DNA from: Mycobacterium sp. MS1601 | Lineage (GTDB): Bacteria; Actinomycetota; Actinomycetes; Mycobacteriales; Mycobacteriaceae | DNA length: 64,000 nt | NCBI RefSeq assembly: GCF_001984215.1 | Contig: NZ_CP019420.1 | Coordinates: 620,001 to 684,000 of the forward strand | Direction: 5' to 3' | Part shown: in pieces, positions 20,102 through 31,499 of the stretch | Position numbering within the stretch: the first letter of the stretch is position 1 | Layout of the letters: every line of letters begins with the position of its first letter | Notes under the pieces: generated by a model | What the model was told of the DNA's origin: nothing | The model's database searches: none | What the model saw: only the letters and a program-made list of their open reading frames with translations | Program-made: the position numbers and the translations under genes

Positions 20102-20107
20102 TAATCT
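20102..20107 (+). promoter_or_regulatory. -10 hexamer of dacB1, leaderless start
   Basis: TAATCT lies eight bases before ATG 20116, and no Shine-Dalgarno is present. Transcription would begin at about the ATG. The rest of the 275-base marR-dacB1 region shows no clear element. Confidence 0.5.
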
Positions 20108-20115
20108 CCATCCCG

Positions 20116-21336
20116 ATGGCGACCACACGACCCCTGTTCCGGCACGCAGCCGCGCTCGCGGTGGCGCTGCTGACGCTGAGCAGTCCGGCGATGGCACACG
20201 CCGAGCCCGAAGCCTGCCCCTACCGGGTCACCACCCCGCCGGCCGTCGACGCCTCCGAGGTGCCCAAGCCCGGTGACCCCACCCCGCAACCACTGGCCGT
20301 GCCTGCCAAACCCGTGGGCGGCGAAGCCCTGGGGGGCTGCGGCATCATCGCCGCGCCCGGCACTCCACCGGTGCCCGAGGATGTCTCCGCAGAATCCTGG
20401 ATCGTGGCCGACATGGACACCGGTGACGTGATCGCCGCCCGCGACCCGCACGGCCGCCACCGCCCCGCCAGCGTCATCAAGGTGCTGACCGCGCTGGCGT
20501 CGCTCAAGGAACTCAACCTCAACAAGCAGGTGCCGGGAACCCAGGACGACGCCAACGCCGAGGGCACCAAGGTGGGTGTGGGCCCCGGTGGCTTCTACAC
20601 CGTCAACGACCTGCTGCACGGGCTGATGATGCACTCCGGCAACGATGCCGCCCATGCACTGGCGATGCAGCTGGGCGGCTGGGACGCAGCGCTCGGCAAG
20701 CTCAACACCCTGGCCAGCCAGCTCGGCGGCCGCGACACCCGGGCTGCCACACCCTCAGGCCTGGACGGCCCCGGCATGAGCACCTCGGCTTACGACCTGG
20801 CCCTCTTCTACCGGTACGCCTGGCAGAACCCGACTTTCACCGACATCGTGCGAACCCAGTCCTTCGACTTCCCCGGCCGCGACGGCAATCCGCCCTACGA
20901 GGTGGTCAACGACGTCAAGCTGCTCTACAACTACCCCGGCGCACTCGGCGGCAAGACCGGCTACACCGACGACGCCGGCCAGACGTTTGTCGGCGGCGCG
21001 GAGCGCGACGGGCGCCGCCTGGTGGCGGTACTGCTGAAGGGCACCCGACAGCCGATCGCGCCGTGGGAGCAGGCGGCCCGGCTCCTCGACTACGGCTTCA
21101 GCCTGCCCGTGGGCACCAAGGTCGGCGAGCTGGTGGATCCGGACCCGGCGCTGCTGCCCAAGGAGGCCGCCCGCACCGACGAGATGGCCGCCACCGCGGC
21201 CGCTCAGGCTGCGAGCTTGGTTCCGGCCGCCGACGCCGTGCCGGTGCGGGTGGGCGTCGCAGTGGTGGGCACCATCGTGGTGTTCGGACTGATCCTGGCC
21301 GCCCGCGCGGTCAATCGTCGTTCCCGCGCTGCCTGA
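20116..21336 (+). CDS. dacB1: D-alanyl-D-alanine carboxypeptidase DacB1
   Basis: Penicillin-binding protein that trims the terminal D-Ala from peptidoglycan stem peptides. 406 aa: signal peptide (1-28, PAMAHA), SVIK at 119-122 (nucleophile Ser119), SGN at 174-176 and KTG at 280-282, the three serine-peptidase motifs in correct order. A C-terminal membrane helix (about 380-400) followed by NRRSRAA anchors it, so the enzyme faces outside. ATG 20116 is chosen because the signal peptide starts there. Its 3' end overlaps the convergent membrane gene by 26 bases. Same neighbour order as M. tuberculosis Rv3329-Rv3330. Confidence 0.94.
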   Translation: MATTRPLFRHAAALAVALLTLSSPAMAHAEPEACPYRVTTPPAVDASEVPKPGDPTPQPLAVPAKPVGGEALGGCGIIAAPGTPPVPEDVSAESWIVADMDTGDVIAARDPHGRHRPASVIKVLTALASLKELNLNKQVPGTQDDANAEGTKVGVGPGGFYTVNDLLHGLMMHSGNDAAHALAMQLGGWDAALGKLNTLASQLGGRDTRAATPSGLDGPGMSTSAYDLALFYRYAWQNPTFTDIVRTQSFDFPGRDGNPPYEVVNDVKLLYNYPGALGGKTGYTDDAGQTFVGGAERDGRRLVAVLLKGTRQPIAPWEQAARLLDYGFSLPVGTKVGELVDPDPALLPKEAARTDEMAATAAAQAASLVPAADAVPVRVGVAVVGTIVVFGLILAARAVNRRSRAA

Positions 21337-22387
21337 GCTTCGAAAGCCCGAGCGCACCAACGGCTCCCGCCACCACGGCAGCCGCGGCCTGCACGGGGCC
21401 GATACCCGGTCGGGTCATCACCCTGGTGTTGATCACGGCGGGTTCCGGCGGCGGGATGACGTCCTCGCGCAGGTTGTCTCTCGACGTGGCAGCCCACGCG
21501 GTGGAAAAAAGGACCAGGCGTGCGGTGATGTAGGCGAAGACCATCAGACCCAGCACCGGACCGAACGTTGCGCCGGCAGGTCCGCTCACCACCGACACCA
21601 GGTAGATCGATGCCACCAGCTTGAAGACCTCGAAGCCGACAGCGGCGATCAACCCCGCTCGGATACTGCTGCGGAAGCTGATCGACTCCCGGGGCAACCG
21701 GGCGATCATCCAGGTGAACAACAACCAGGACACCGCCAGTGACATCAGCCGGGACGCGATCTGCAACACCACTCCGAGCCCTGGCGCTTCCCCGATACCG
21801 AAGAACTCCAGCACGCTGCGCATGGTCGCACCGCTGCCCAGCGCGGTGAGTGCAAACGTCAACAAGATCGCCACGAACGCCGATACCAGCGCCAGCAGAT
21901 CCGACAGTTTGGTGCGGATGAAGCCAGGTGGCTCGTCGCGGAAACGCCCCCACATCTGGCTCAGGGCCTCACGCAGATTCGCCATCCATCCCAGCCCGGC
22001 CCACGCCGCGGTGGCCAGGCCGATGACTCCGACGGTGGTCCGGGAGTCGATGGCCGAGTCCATCAGGCCGACGAGTTGCTCGCCCATGTCACCGGAGATG
22101 GTGGTGCGGATCCAGCCCGCGACGTCGGCCATCAGCTCCGGCCGACTGGCCAGCACAAAACCACCGATCGCAAAACCCACCATCAGCAGCGGGAACAGCG
22201 CGAAGATGGTGAAGTAGGTGATGCCGGCGGCGTAGAAATCGCCCTTGGTGTTCGTGTAACGCTCTTGGGCCAGCATCACGTGGTCGAACCAATGCCAGCG
22301 GGCGCGATACCGGTCGAGAAACCCCGGCTTGTCCCCTGCTGCCTCGTCGACCTCGGTGTCGACTTCAGACCGGGCCGGTCCTGTCAC
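21311..22387 (-). CDS. YihY/BrkB-family inner membrane protein
   Basis: 358 aa with about six membrane spans. The motif [22 protein letters not shown] is the family's first-helix signature, and [20 protein letters not shown] follows as in the YihY (UPF0761) family. Molecular function is not established; a transport role has been suggested for the family. GTG start at 22385-22387 with GGAGG at six to seven bases. It lies 18 bases after trpS on the same strand, so probably an operon, matching Rv3336c-Rv3335c. Confidence 0.92.
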   Translation of the reverse strand: MTGPARSEVDTEVDEAAGDKPGFLDRYRARWHWFDHVMLAQERYTNTKGDFYAAGITYFTIFALFPLLMVGFAIGGFVLASRPELMADVAGWIRTTISGDMGEQLVGLMDSAIDSRTTVGVIGLATAAWAGLGWMANLREALSQMWGRFRDEPPGFIRTKLSDLLALVSAFVAILLTFALTALGSGATMRSVLEFFGIGEAPGLGVVLQIASRLMSLAVSWLLFTWMIARLPRESISFRSSIRAGLIAAVGFEVFKLVASIYLVSVVSGPAGATFGPVLGLMVFAYITARLVLFSTAWAATSRDNLREDVIPPPEPAVINTRVMTRPGIGPVQAAAAVVAGAVGALGLSKLRQRGNDD

Positions 22388-22405
22388 TGCCAGCCTCCCA
22401 AGACG

Positions 22406-23461
<1,056 letters not shown>

Positions 23462-23487
23462 TCATGCCGGTCACCGGAGGTTGTAGG

Positions 23488-24288
23488 TCAGGAGTATTCG
23501 ACCGTCACCGGCGCGTGATCGGACCAGCGCAGTGCGTAGGCCTCGGGCCGTTCCACCCGGGCGGAGACGGTGCGGGCAGCCAGCTGGGCGTTCGCCAGGT
23601 GGTAGTCGATGCGCCAGCCCGCGTCGTTGTCGAAGGCCTTGCCACGCCAGGACCACCAGCTGTACGGGCCTGCCACATCCGGGTGCAGGTGGCGGACGAC
23701 GTCCACCCAGCCCGCGTCAAGCAACTCCCCCACCCACTGCCGCTCGCTGGGCAGGAAGCCGGACTTCTTGACGTTCGCCTTCCACGCCTTGATGTCGTTT
23801 TCGGTGTGCGCGATGTTCCAGTCACCGCACACCACCGCGTCACGGCCCGAGGTGCTCAACTCGGACATCCGCTTGGCCAGCGCCACCATGAAGCGTTCTT
23901 TCTCCAGCTGGCGTGGCGTCTCAGCCTCCCCGGTCTGGACGTACACACTGGCCACGGTCAGGTTCTCGATATCGACTTCCAGGTAGCGGCCGTGCTCGGC
24001 GAACTCGTCGATCCCCACGCCTACCCGGACAGCATCGAACGGGTGCCTGCTCAGCACGGCGACGCCGTTTCGGCCCTTGAGGTGGGGTTCGGCGGATGCC
24101 AGATGCCAGCAGTCGTCGAGCGCAGGGGCCAGTGCGGAGGCCAGCTGTTCGTCGTCGGCGCGGGTCTCCTGCAGGCAGACCACATCGGCGCTGGTCTGGG
24201 CCAGCCAGGGCAGCAGCCCCAGGTTGTCGGCGGAGCGGTGCTTGACCGCGGCCCGGATGCCGTTGACGTTGATGGTGCTGACGATCAC
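23488..24288 (-). CDS. xthA: Exodeoxyribonuclease III / AP endonuclease XthA
   Basis: Base-excision-repair enzyme that nicks 5' to abasic sites and trims 3' ends. 266 aa with the EEP-fold motifs in order: INVNGIRA, LQETRAD (metal-binding Glu), NGVAVLSR, CGDWNIAHTENDI (catalytic Asp/Asn), WRIDYHLA and a terminal SDHAPV (catalytic His). GTG start at 24286-24288. TAGGGT on the same strand about eight bases before it suggests a leaderless transcript. Confidence 0.93.
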   Translation of the reverse strand: MIVSTINVNGIRAAVKHRSADNLGLLPWLAQTSADVVCLQETRADDEQLASALAPALDDCWHLASAEPHLKGRNGVAVLSRHPFDAVRVGVGIDEFAEHGRYLEVDIENLTVASVYVQTGEAETPRQLEKERFMVALAKRMSELSTSGRDAVVCGDWNIAHTENDIKAWKANVKKSGFLPSERQWVGELLDAGWVDVVRHLHPDVAGPYSWWSWRGKAFDNDAGWRIDYHLANAQLAARTVSARVERPEAYALRWSDHAPVTVEYS

Positions 24289-24362
24289 GGAGCACGACCC
24301 TAACGCAGCTGTTTGCCGAAAACCGAACCCGGGAGTATTGCGGTACCGCCGGTATCACCTTA

Positions 24363-25223
24363 ATGTCGGTCGACATGAACTCCCCTGCCGCCGGCGTAGC
24401 GCCGATCCATCTGGGGACGGGTGAACCGGTCCTGCTTCTGCACCCGTTCCTGTGCTCGCAGAATGTCTGGCGCACCGTGGCCGAGCAGCTGGCCGAGCGC
24501 GCCGGATTCGAGGTGTTCGCTCCGACCATGGCCGGCCATCGCGGTGGGCCGGCCGTACATTCCTGGTTCATGGACACCGCCGTGCTGGTGGACCACGTCG
24601 AGCGCCAGCTCGACGAATTGGGTTGGGAGACTGCGCATGTGGTGGGTAACTCCCTCGGCGGCTGGGTCGCCTTCGAGCTGGAGCGCAGGGGTCGCGCCCG
24701 GACGCTGACGGCGATCGCACCAGCCGGTGGCTGGACGCGGCACTCTCCCACCAAGTACGAGACCATCTTCAAATTCCTCGCCGGCGGCCCGGCGTTGCTG
24801 GCAGCACGGCTGCTGGGGCCGAGAATCCTGGACCTGCCGTTTGCTCGCAGGCTGGCAACACTGCCTGTCAGCGGCCCCGCCGACGGCCCCAGCGAACCCG
24901 ACCTGCGGGCCCTCGTCGAAGACGCCACCCACTGTCATGCCTATATCGCCTTGCTGATCAAGACGCTGACCGCACCCGGACTGCTCGAGCTGGCCGAGAT
25001 TCGCACACCGGTACAGCTCGTTCTCGCCGAGAAGGACCGGGTGTTCCCCAGCCCACGGGGCAACCGGCACTTCACCGACAACCTGCCCAGTCACTCCGTG
25101 GTGCACCGGCTGGGCGGCGTCGGCCACATCCCGATGCTCGAGGCGCCCGGCGTGGTGACCGAGCTCATCGCCGATTTTGTCGACGCGCACCGGTCACCGG
25201 AGCAAGCAGCACCGCCCGCCTGA
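24363..25223 (+). CDS. Alpha/beta-fold hydrolase
   Basis: 286 aa. VVGNSLGGWVAFE is a classic serine-hydrolase elbow (nucleophile Ser), HPFLCSQ the oxyanion strand, AEKDRVFP the acid region and GVGHIPMLE the catalytic His. The substrate is unknown. It stands between xthA (divergent) and the riboswitch, in the position of Rv3338-type hydrolases upstream of metC. Confidence 0.86.
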   Translation: MSVDMNSPAAGVAPIHLGTGEPVLLLHPFLCSQNVWRTVAEQLAERAGFEVFAPTMAGHRGGPAVHSWFMDTAVLVDHVERQLDELGWETAHVVGNSLGGWVAFELERRGRARTLTAIAPAGGWTRHSPTKYETIFKFLAGGPALLAARLLGPRILDLPFARRLATLPVSGPADGPSEPDLRALVEDATHCHAYIALLIKTLTAPGLLELAEIRTPVQLVLAEKDRVFPSPRGNRHFTDNLPSHSVVHRLGGVGHIPMLEAPGVVTELIADFVDAHRSPEQAAPPA

Positions 25224-25314
25224 CCCCTTGGTTTCGGCACCCGGCCGAGTGCCTTGCGACGCCCTACCGGCATGTCGCGGGCTTACCCGCTGGCACCCGA
25301 GCTCAGGGGTGCGA

Positions 25315-25320
25315 TACGCT
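25315..25320 (+). promoter_or_regulatory. -10 hexamer of the metC leader
   Basis: TACGCT fits TANNNT and lies seven bases before the first nucleotide of the SAM-binding RNA at 25328, as expected for a transcript that begins with the aptamer. Confidence 0.5.
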
Positions 25321-25327
25321 GCATCAC

Positions 25328-25440
25328 GGTCATGAGTGCCAGCACATAGCCCCGGCTTGCTGGCCGGCAACCCTCCAACCGCGGTGGGGTGCCCCGGGAG
25401 ACGACCAGGTTGAGTAGCCGCTAGCGGCTACACGGCAAGC
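25328..25440 (+). promoter_or_regulatory. SAM-IV riboswitch
   Basis: The leader of metC contains the actinobacterial SAM-IV aptamer sequence: GGTCATGAGTGCCAGC, then GGCTTGCTGGCCGGCAACC, CCGCGGTGGGGTGCC and GACCAGG. GGTC (25328-25331) pairs with GACC to close P1, and TGCCAGC with GCTGGC-type segments forms inner stems. A 16-base palindrome TAGCCGCTAGCGGCTA (25415-25430) follows inside the element. Binding of S-adenosylmethionine is expected to lower expression of metC-metX. The ribosome site GGAGG at 25477-25481 is 37 bases after the element, so control by sequestering translation or by termination are both possible. Confidence 0.88.
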
Positions 25441-25491
25441 GCGGGTCCGGCAATGGAACGGGCCCCCAGAACTGATGGAGGCTCGACAGTC

Positions 25492-26829
25492 GTGACTGAA
25501 CCCACCGATCCCACCCTGAACTGGTCGTTCGAGACCAAGCAGATCCACGCCGGCCAGAGCCCCGACCCTGCCACCAACGCACGGGCCCTGCCGATCTACC
25601 AGACCACGTCGTACACGTTCCGTGACACCGACCACGCCGCGGCACTGTTCGGGCTGGCCGAGCCGGGCAACATCTACACCCGGATCATGAACCCCACCAC
25701 CGATGTGGTGGAACAGCGCATCGCCGCCCTCGAAGGGGGTGTCGCGGCGTTGTTCCTGGCCTCCGGCCAGGCCGCCGAGACCTTCGCCATCCTCAACCTG
25801 GCCGCCGCAGGTGATCACATCGTGTCCAGCCCCCGGCTCTACGGCGGCACCTACAACCTCTTCCATTACACGCTGCCCAAGCTGGGTATCGAGGTGACCT
25901 TCGTCGACGACCCGGACAATCTCGACTCCTGGCGTGCCGCAGTGCGTCCCAACACCAAGGCGTTCTTCGGCGAGACCATCTCCAACCCGCAGATCGACCT
26001 GTTGGACACCCCCGGCGTCTCGGCTGTCGCACACGAACACGGCGTCCCGTTGATCGTCGACAACACCATCGCCACCCCCTACCTGATCCAACCGATCAGC
26101 CAGGGTGCCGACATCGTGGTGCACTCGGCCACCAAGTACCTCGGCGGACACGGTTCGGCCATCGCCGGCGTGATCGTCGACGGCGGTACCTTCGACTGGA
26201 CTCAGGGTCGGCACCCCGGCTTCACCACCCCGGATCCCAGCTACCACGGCGTGGTGTTCGCCGATCTGGGCGCACCGGCATTCGCACTCAAGGCGCGGGT
26301 GCAGTTGCTGCGCGACCTCGGCTCGGCGGCATCGCCGTTCAACGCGTTCCTGATCGCCCAGGGGCTCGAGACCCTCAGCCTGCGCATCGAGCGCCATGTC
26401 GCCAATGCCCAGAAGGTGGCCGAGTTCCTCGAAGCCCGCGACGACGTGTTGTCGGTCAACTACGCCGGCCTGCCGTCGTCACCGTGGCACGAGCGAGCAA
26501 AGACGTTGGCGCCCAAGGGAACCGGAGCGGTTCTGGCATTCGAGCTGGCCGGCGGGCTGGCGGCCGGCAAGGCTTTTGTCGACGCACTGACCTTGCACAG
26601 CCATGTGGCCAACATCGGCGACGTGCGGTCACTGGTGATACACCCGGCCTCGACCACGCACGCGCAGCTGACGCCGGAAGAGCAGCTGACCACCGGTGTG
26701 ACTCCCGGCTTGGTGCGCCTGGCCGTGGGGATCGAGGGCATCGACGACATCCTGGCCGACCTCGAGCAGGGCTTCGCCGCGGCGAACGCGGTCGGGGCCT
26801 CCGATCCGCATGCCCTGGCGGCGTTTTGA
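25492..26829 (+). CDS. metC: O-acetylhomoserine/O-acetylserine sulfhydrylase
   Basis: PLP enzyme that makes homocysteine from O-acetylhomoserine and sulfide (direct sulfhydrylation, methionine synthesis). 445 aa. The Cys/Met metabolism PLP-family motifs are visible: [16 protein letters not shown], and [11 protein letters not shown] with the Schiff-base Lys. The start is GTG 25492, ten bases after GGAGG (25477-25481); the upstream in-frame ATG at 25453 lacks a ribosome site. metX follows after 14 bases. Named metC in M. tuberculosis; metY elsewhere. Confidence 0.95.
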   Translation: MTEPTDPTLNWSFETKQIHAGQSPDPATNARALPIYQTTSYTFRDTDHAAALFGLAEPGNIYTRIMNPTTDVVEQRIAALEGGVAALFLASGQAAETFAILNLAAAGDHIVSSPRLYGGTYNLFHYTLPKLGIEVTFVDDPDNLDSWRAAVRPNTKAFFGETISNPQIDLLDTPGVSAVAHEHGVPLIVDNTIATPYLIQPISQGADIVVHSATKYLGGHGSAIAGVIVDGGTFDWTQGRHPGFTTPDPSYHGVVFADLGAPAFALKARVQLLRDLGSAASPFNAFLIAQGLETLSLRIERHVANAQKVAEFLEARDDVLSVNYAGLPSSPWHERAKTLAPKGTGAVLAFELAGGLAAGKAFVDALTLHSHVANIGDVRSLVIHPASTTHAQLTPEEQLTTGVTPGLVRLAVGIEGIDDILADLEQGFAAANAVGASDPHALAAF

Positions 26830-26843
26830 GCGAGGAGTGTCCA

Positions 26844-27965
26844 GTGACGATCTCTCCTGAGCTGAGTGCAACCCTGCCCGCCGAAGGCGAAGTCGGCGTC
26901 ATCGACATCGGTCCGCTGACGCTGGAGAGCGGCGTGGTGCTCGAGGATGTCAGCATCGCCATCCAGCGCTGGGGCGAATTGTCGCCGTCGCGCGACAACG
27001 TGGTGATGGTGCTGCACGCACTGACCGGGGACTCGCATGTCACCGGCCCGGCCGGCCCCGGGCATCCCACCCCGGGATGGTGGGACGGCGTGGCCGGCCC
27101 CGGCGCCCCCATCGACACCGATCGTTGGTGCGCCATCTCCACCAACGTCCTGGGCGGCTGCCGCGGCAGCACCGGCCCCAGTTCGCTGGCGCGCGACGGA
27201 AAACCTTGGGGCTCACGGTTTCCGGTGATCTCGGTGCGCGACCAGGTCCGTGCCGACGTGGCCGCACTGGCCGCCCTGGGAATCACCGAGGTGGCTGCCG
27301 TGGTCGGCGGATCCATGGGTGGCGCCCGCGCACTGGAATGGGCTGTCAGCCAACCCGATTCAGTGCGGGCGGCGCTGATCCTGGCGGTGGGCGCGCGTGC
27401 CACCGCCGACCAGATCGGCACCCAGAGCACCCAGGTGGCCGCCATCAAGGCCGATCCGAACTGGCAGGGCGGTGACTACCACGACACCGGACGCACCCCC
27501 GACGCCGGTCTGCAGATCGCCCGTCGCTTCGCCCACCTGACCTATCGCGGCGAGGAGGAACTCGACGACCGGTTCGCCAACGCCCCCCAGGGCGCCGAGG
27601 ATCCACTGGCCGGCGGGCGGTATGCGGTGCAGAGCTATCTGGAGCATCAGGGCGGGAAGCTTTTGGCGCGTTTCGACGCTGGAAGCTACGTGACGCTGAG
27701 TGACGCGCTGTCCAACCATGACGTCGGTAGAGGACGCGGTGGTGTGGAGGCTGCGCTGCGGTCCTGCCCCGTGCCCGCCATAGTCGGCGGTATCACCTCC
27801 GACCGGCTGTACCCGCTGCGGCTGCAACAGGAGATCGCCGATCTGCTGCCGGGATGCGAGGGCCTCGAGGTGGTCGACTCCATCTACGGCCACGACGGGT
27901 TCCTGGTGGAAACCGAGGCGGTGGGCCAGCTGGTGCGACGGACGCTGGAACTGGCCGCGCAGTGA
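26844..27965 (+). CDS. metX: Homoserine O-acetyltransferase
   Basis: Activates homoserine with acetyl-CoA, giving the substrate for the preceding sulfhydrylase. 373-aa alpha/beta-hydrolase-fold acyltransferase: [27 protein letters not shown] (nucleophile Ser) and the C-terminal SIYGHDGFL (His) with SDRLYP supplying the acid. GTG start with GAGGAG about six bases upstream. Stop overlaps the methyltransferase start (GTGA). Corresponds to Rv3341 (metA). Confidence 0.95.
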   Translation: MTISPELSATLPAEGEVGVIDIGPLTLESGVVLEDVSIAIQRWGELSPSRDNVVMVLHALTGDSHVTGPAGPGHPTPGWWDGVAGPGAPIDTDRWCAISTNVLGGCRGSTGPSSLARDGKPWGSRFPVISVRDQVRADVAALAALGITEVAAVVGGSMGGARALEWAVSQPDSVRAALILAVGARATADQIGTQSTQVAAIKADPNWQGGDYHDTGRTPDAGLQIARRFAHLTYRGEEELDDRFANAPQGAEDPLAGGRYAVQSYLEHQGGKLLARFDAGSYVTLSDALSNHDVGRGRGGVEAALRSCPVPAIVGGITSDRLYPLRLQQEIADLLPGCEGLEVVDSIYGHDGFLVETEAVGQLVRRTLELAAQ

Positions 27966-28705
27966 GCAGGTCGTCGAGTTCGTGGCGCGAGCTCTCGCGG
28001 TCCTTCGGGTCCGCGGCGGCCGCCTACGAGCGCGGGCGTCCGTCTTACCCACCGGAGGCCATCGACTGGCTGTTGCCGCCGGGTGCGCGGACGGTGCTCG
28101 ACCTGGGGGCCGGCACCGGCAAGCTGACCACCAGGCTGGTGGAACGGGGCCTCGACGTAGTGGCCGTCGATCCGTTGGCCGAGATGCTCGAGGTACTCAG
28201 TGCCGCGCTGCCAGACACGCCGGCCCTACTGGGCACTGCTGAAGAGATCCCGTTGGCGGACAACAGTGTTGACGCCGTACTGGTGGCCCAGGCGTGGCAC
28301 TGGGTGGACCCCGAGCGCGCCATCCCCGAGGTCGCCCGCGTACTGCGACCCGGCGGACGGTTGGGTCTGGTGTGGAACACCCGCGACGAGAGAATGGGCT
28401 GGGTCAAGGACCTGGGCCGCATCATCGGCCACGAGCGCGACCCGTTCAACCATGAGGTGAGCCTGCCCGCCCCGTTCACCGGCACCGAGCGTCACCACGT
28501 CGAGTGGACGAATTACCTGACGCCACAGGCACTCATCGACCTGGTGGCATCCCGTAGCTACTGCATCACCTCGCCGGACGAGGTGCGGACGCAGACGCTG
28601 GATCAGGTGCGCGACCTGCTGGCCACCCATCCGGCGCTGGCAGCATCCACCGGTCTGGCGTTGCCGTATGTGACGGTGGGGATCCGAGCGACGTTGACGC
28701 AGTGA
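27962..28705 (+). CDS. Class I SAM-dependent methyltransferase (Rv3342-like)
   Basis: 247 aa, translationally coupled to metX through a 4-base overlap. [12 protein letters not shown] is motif I for SAM binding, VDPLAEML the acidic post-I loop, and [14 protein letters not shown] the usual late-strand motif. The substrate is unknown. Third gene of the SAM-IV-controlled unit, which suggests a link between SAM level and its use. Confidence 0.88.
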   Translation: MSRSSSSWRELSRSFGSAAAAYERGRPSYPPEAIDWLLPPGARTVLDLGAGTGKLTTRLVERGLDVVAVDPLAEMLEVLSAALPDTPALLGTAEEIPLADNSVDAVLVAQAWHWVDPERAIPEVARVLRPGGRLGLVWNTRDERMGWVKDLGRIIGHERDPFNHEVSLPAPFTGTERHHVEWTNYLTPQALIDLVASRSYCITSPDEVRTQTLDQVRDLLATHPALAASTGLALPYVTVGIRATLTQ

Positions 28706-28709
28706 GGCG

Positions 28710-29834
28710 TCAGCCCGCCAGCGCGTGGGCCCGCTCGGCGACGAACAACTCGGCCGACGCGATGCGGCGCGCCGCTCGGTGCAGCGTGACCGCCTCCAGC
28801 ACACCGTTGTTCATGATGCGCTCGACGTGCAGGACGCCGGCCGGGGTGCCCAGCCGCAGAAGTCCGGACGGCGCGGCGGTGCTCTTGCGCGCCACCACAC
28901 CGCCGGCCACCGTGGACGCGGCGGCCACTGCCACCGCGGAGGTCAACCCGATGGCGGGATGCGGTGCCATCATCGACAGCATCCGGACGGACACGTCGTA
29001 CTCGTCGGCTCGGACCTGCTCCCCGGCGCTGGTTCGGTAGTCCCGCGGGCTGCCCACCACGCCCACCTTGGGAATCGCGTGCCGGATGGGGTCACCCGGT
29101 TTGCTCAAACCCATCCGCAACGAGGACTGCTGACGCAAGGCCACCAGCAGCGAAAGATGATCGGCGACAACCGCATTGCCTTCGGCGCCGGTGAGGCCCA
29201 GATCAGCGGCGTCGAACAGGGCTGCGGGCGCCCCGGCGGTCACCATCGTGGCCGAATAGTCCCGACCCTCCAGACTCACCGTGTCGACGACGTGTCCACT
29301 GGGTAGCAGCTGCGCCGGTTCGCCCGCCAAGCCGGTGAACGTCAGCCCCACCGGGACGCCGAGCGCGTTGGTTCCAGGCACCGCGGCATCGCCGTCGGTC
29401 GGGATGCTTCCACCGGGGGTGGCGATGTCGGCGGTCAGCACCGCGCCGGTGTTCTGGTTACGCATCCGCACCGACGTCACCGTGTCGTCGACGGCCACCA
29501 GTCCGGACTGCAGGGCGTAGAGCCCGATCGCGGTGGCGCAGTTGCCGCAGTTGCTACCCCACTCCACTTGACGGTCGCCGATGGCAACCTGGGCGAACAG
29601 GTAGTCGATGTCGATCCCGGGAAGCTGGGAGCGACGGACGATGGCGGCTTTGGACGTCGTGGAGCTGCCGCCGCCCACGCCGTCGAGCTGACGAGGATCA
29701 CCGGAACCGAACGCCGACGTCAGCAGCTCGTCCAGGCCGCCGGCGGCGTCGATCAGAGGGTCGATGTCCACCGCGTGGAACAGCCAGCATTTGCTGGTGC
29801 CTCCCCGCATCCAGGTGGCGCGAACTGTGAGCAT
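28710..29834 (-). CDS. PrpF-family isomerase (methylaconitate/oxalomesaconate type), copy 1
   Basis: 374-aa diaminopimelate-epimerase-like fold of the PrpF family, whose known members shift the double bond of 2-methylaconitate or tautomerise 4-oxalomesaconate. WMRGGTSKCW at the N-terminus and WGSNCGNCATAIGLYA (catalytic Cys) are the family signatures. It is clearly a paralogue of the gene at 32574 (shared MRGGTSKCWLF, GSGDPxQLDGVGGG, PHPAIGLTSAVAVAAA). Downstream of the carrier gene on the same strand, and four bases from the convergent methyltransferase stop. Confidence 0.9.
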   Translation of the reverse strand: MLTVRATWMRGGTSKCWLFHAVDIDPLIDAAGGLDELLTSAFGSGDPRQLDGVGGGSSTTSKAAIVRRSQLPGIDIDYLFAQVAIGDRQVEWGSNCGNCATAIGLYALQSGLVAVDDTVTSVRMRNQNTGAVLTADIATPGGSIPTDGDAAVPGTNALGVPVGLTFTGLAGEPAQLLPSGHVVDTVSLEGRDYSATMVTAGAPAALFDAADLGLTGAEGNAVVADHLSLLVALRQQSSLRMGLSKPGDPIRHAIPKVGVVGSPRDYRTSAGEQVRADEYDVSVRMLSMMAPHPAIGLTSAVAVAAASTVAGGVVARKSTAAPSGLLRLGTPAGVLHVERIMNNGVLEAVTLHRAARRIASAELFVAERAHALAG

Positions 29835-29947
29835 GGGTGTGCCTTTCCGACGCGACAGGTCCCTGATACCAGGGTGGCCCTCGCAAAGATGAAGAACAAT
29901 CGCGTAAATATGAAGAGGGGTTCAGTTCAGCTAAACCCTGGCGGGTC

Positions 29948-31333
29948 TCACACCATCGAGGGGACGACCACCAGCAGCAGCCAGCACAGCGCGGGCGCCA
30001 CCGCGACCACGATGCCGGCGTTGACCAGCAACTGCCGGTAGAACCGCGGCCGGTCGATGCCCTGAGCGTTGGCCAGCACCAGCGCGCCGTTGGTCGAGAA
30101 CGGTGAGACGTCGACCACGGTGGCGGCGATGGCCAGCGCGGCCACCACACCCACCACGGGCAGGGCACCGGTCTGCAGCAGCGGCAGCGCCATCGGGATG
30201 ATCGCGGCCAGCAGGGCGGTCGACGACGCGAACGCCGAGGTGATGCCGATGACGTAGCAGAGCACGATAGCCACCAGCAGCGGAGCGCCGATGGTGATCG
30301 CCATCTCGGCCAGGTGGTCGATGGTGCCGACCTCTTCGAGCAGCGAGATGTAGGTGACCATGCCCGCCACCAGCAGCACGGTCGACCAGCTGATGCCGGC
30401 GATGGCCTCGTTCTGCTTGGACAGGTCGGTGAAGGCCAGGATGGCGCCGGCGGCGATCGAGATGAAGCTGATCGGCAGGTGGAACACCAGCACGAGCACC
30501 AGCACGGCCGCGATCAGGAACAGGGTCAGTTTCTGCACCACAGTGACCGGGTGCACCTGGACCTCGAGCACGTCGGACTGCACCGGACGGGTCAGCACCT
30601 GCGTCCCGGCGCCTGCCCCACCGGCCGGGCCGGTACCGGGAGCGGACTCGGCACGCACGCCGGTACCGCCGCTGCCGTCGAGGTCATCGGTGAGCTTGGT
30701 GCCGGTTGCGCTGTACTCCAGGTTGCGCATCCGGGCCAGCGCGGCGTAGCCGACCACCGTCAGCACCGAGAGCAGCAGGTTCATGCCGTAGCTGGCGAAG
30801 AACAGGGTCCAGGGGGCGATGGTCAGCCCGCTCTTCTCCACCAGGTCGTGCACCAGCACGCCGGACACCGAGATGGGTGAGAACGCGCCGGCGTGGGCGC
30901 CGTTGATGGTCATGATGCCCATGACCAGCGGGCTCATCTTGGTCCTGGCCGCAAACGACAGAGCGGCGGGGCAGATCAACGCGACTGCCGCGGGGCTGAA
31001 GGTGCCCAACGCGGTCAGCACCGAGGCACAGAAGAAGAACACCCACGGCACCACGGTCACGCGGCCGCGGACGGCGCGGATGCAGGCGTTGACCAGCAGG
31101 TCGATCGTGCCGTTCTTCTTGGCCATGCCGAAGAAGTAGGTGACCCCGATGATGGTCAGCACGATGGAACTGGGGAAGGCGGCAAGGATCTCCTTGTCGT
31201 CATATCCCAGCAGGAAGGCACCGACGCCGAACGCGCCGATGAACCCCAGGATGCCGATGTTGATCGGGAAGAACGTGGCGATGACGAACATCGCCACCAG
31301 CGCGATCAGAGGCAGAATCTCGACAGAAGACAT
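29948..31333 (-). CDS. MatC/SLC13-like dicarboxylate carrier
   Basis: 461 aa, about 11-12 membrane spans in two halves joined by a hydrophilic Gly/Thr-rich loop (about 205-250). TFFPINIGILGFIGAFGVGA and FSPISVSG resemble MatC/ion-transporter superfamily carriers for malonate and other di- or tricarboxylates. The start ATG 31333 is chosen over the upstream codon at 31384 because the first helix follows it directly. It lies downstream of lysR on the same strand, with a LysR-type dyad in the 166-base gap. Likely imports the substrate of the PrpF enzymes. Confidence 0.82.
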   Translation of the reverse strand: MSSVEILPLIALVAMFVIATFFPINIGILGFIGAFGVGAFLLGYDDKEILAAFPSSIVLTIIGVTYFFGMAKKNGTIDLLVNACIRAVRGRVTVVPWVFFFCASVLTALGTFSPAAVALICPAALSFAARTKMSPLVMGIMTINGAHAGAFSPISVSGVLVHDLVEKSGLTIAPWTLFFASYGMNLLLSVLTVVGYAALARMRNLEYSATGTKLTDDLDGSGGTGVRAESAPGTGPAGGAGAGTQVLTRPVQSDVLEVQVHPVTVVQKLTLFLIAAVLVLVLVFHLPISFISIAAGAILAFTDLSKQNEAIAGISWSTVLLVAGMVTYISLLEEVGTIDHLAEMAITIGAPLLVAIVLCYVIGITSAFASSTALLAAIIPMALPLLQTGALPVVGVVAALAIAATVVDVSPFSTNGALVLANAQGIDRPRFYRQLLVNAGIVVAVAPALCWLLLVVVPSMV

Positions 31334-31463
31334 GTGTTCCCTCGGTTCCGGAACGTGGTGCGACGGGAGTTCACCCCTCGCCAATCACACGCCCCGATGA
31401 ATCATTACTCAGATCACAGTAGGAACGGCGTGCCTGTACAACAATGTCGAAAATCTGCAGAGT

Positions 31464-31482
31464 GCTTAACTTGAACTTAAGC
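31464..31482. promoter_or_regulatory. Probable LysR operator ahead of the carrier gene
   Basis: GCTTAA-CTTGAAC-TTAAGC is a 6-bp dyad with a 7-base centre. It contains TTGAACTTAA (31471-31480), a decamer repeated exactly at 32448-32457 on the other side of the lysR gene. Confidence 0.6.
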
Positions 31483-31499
31483 CTTCCCGCCGATGTACG

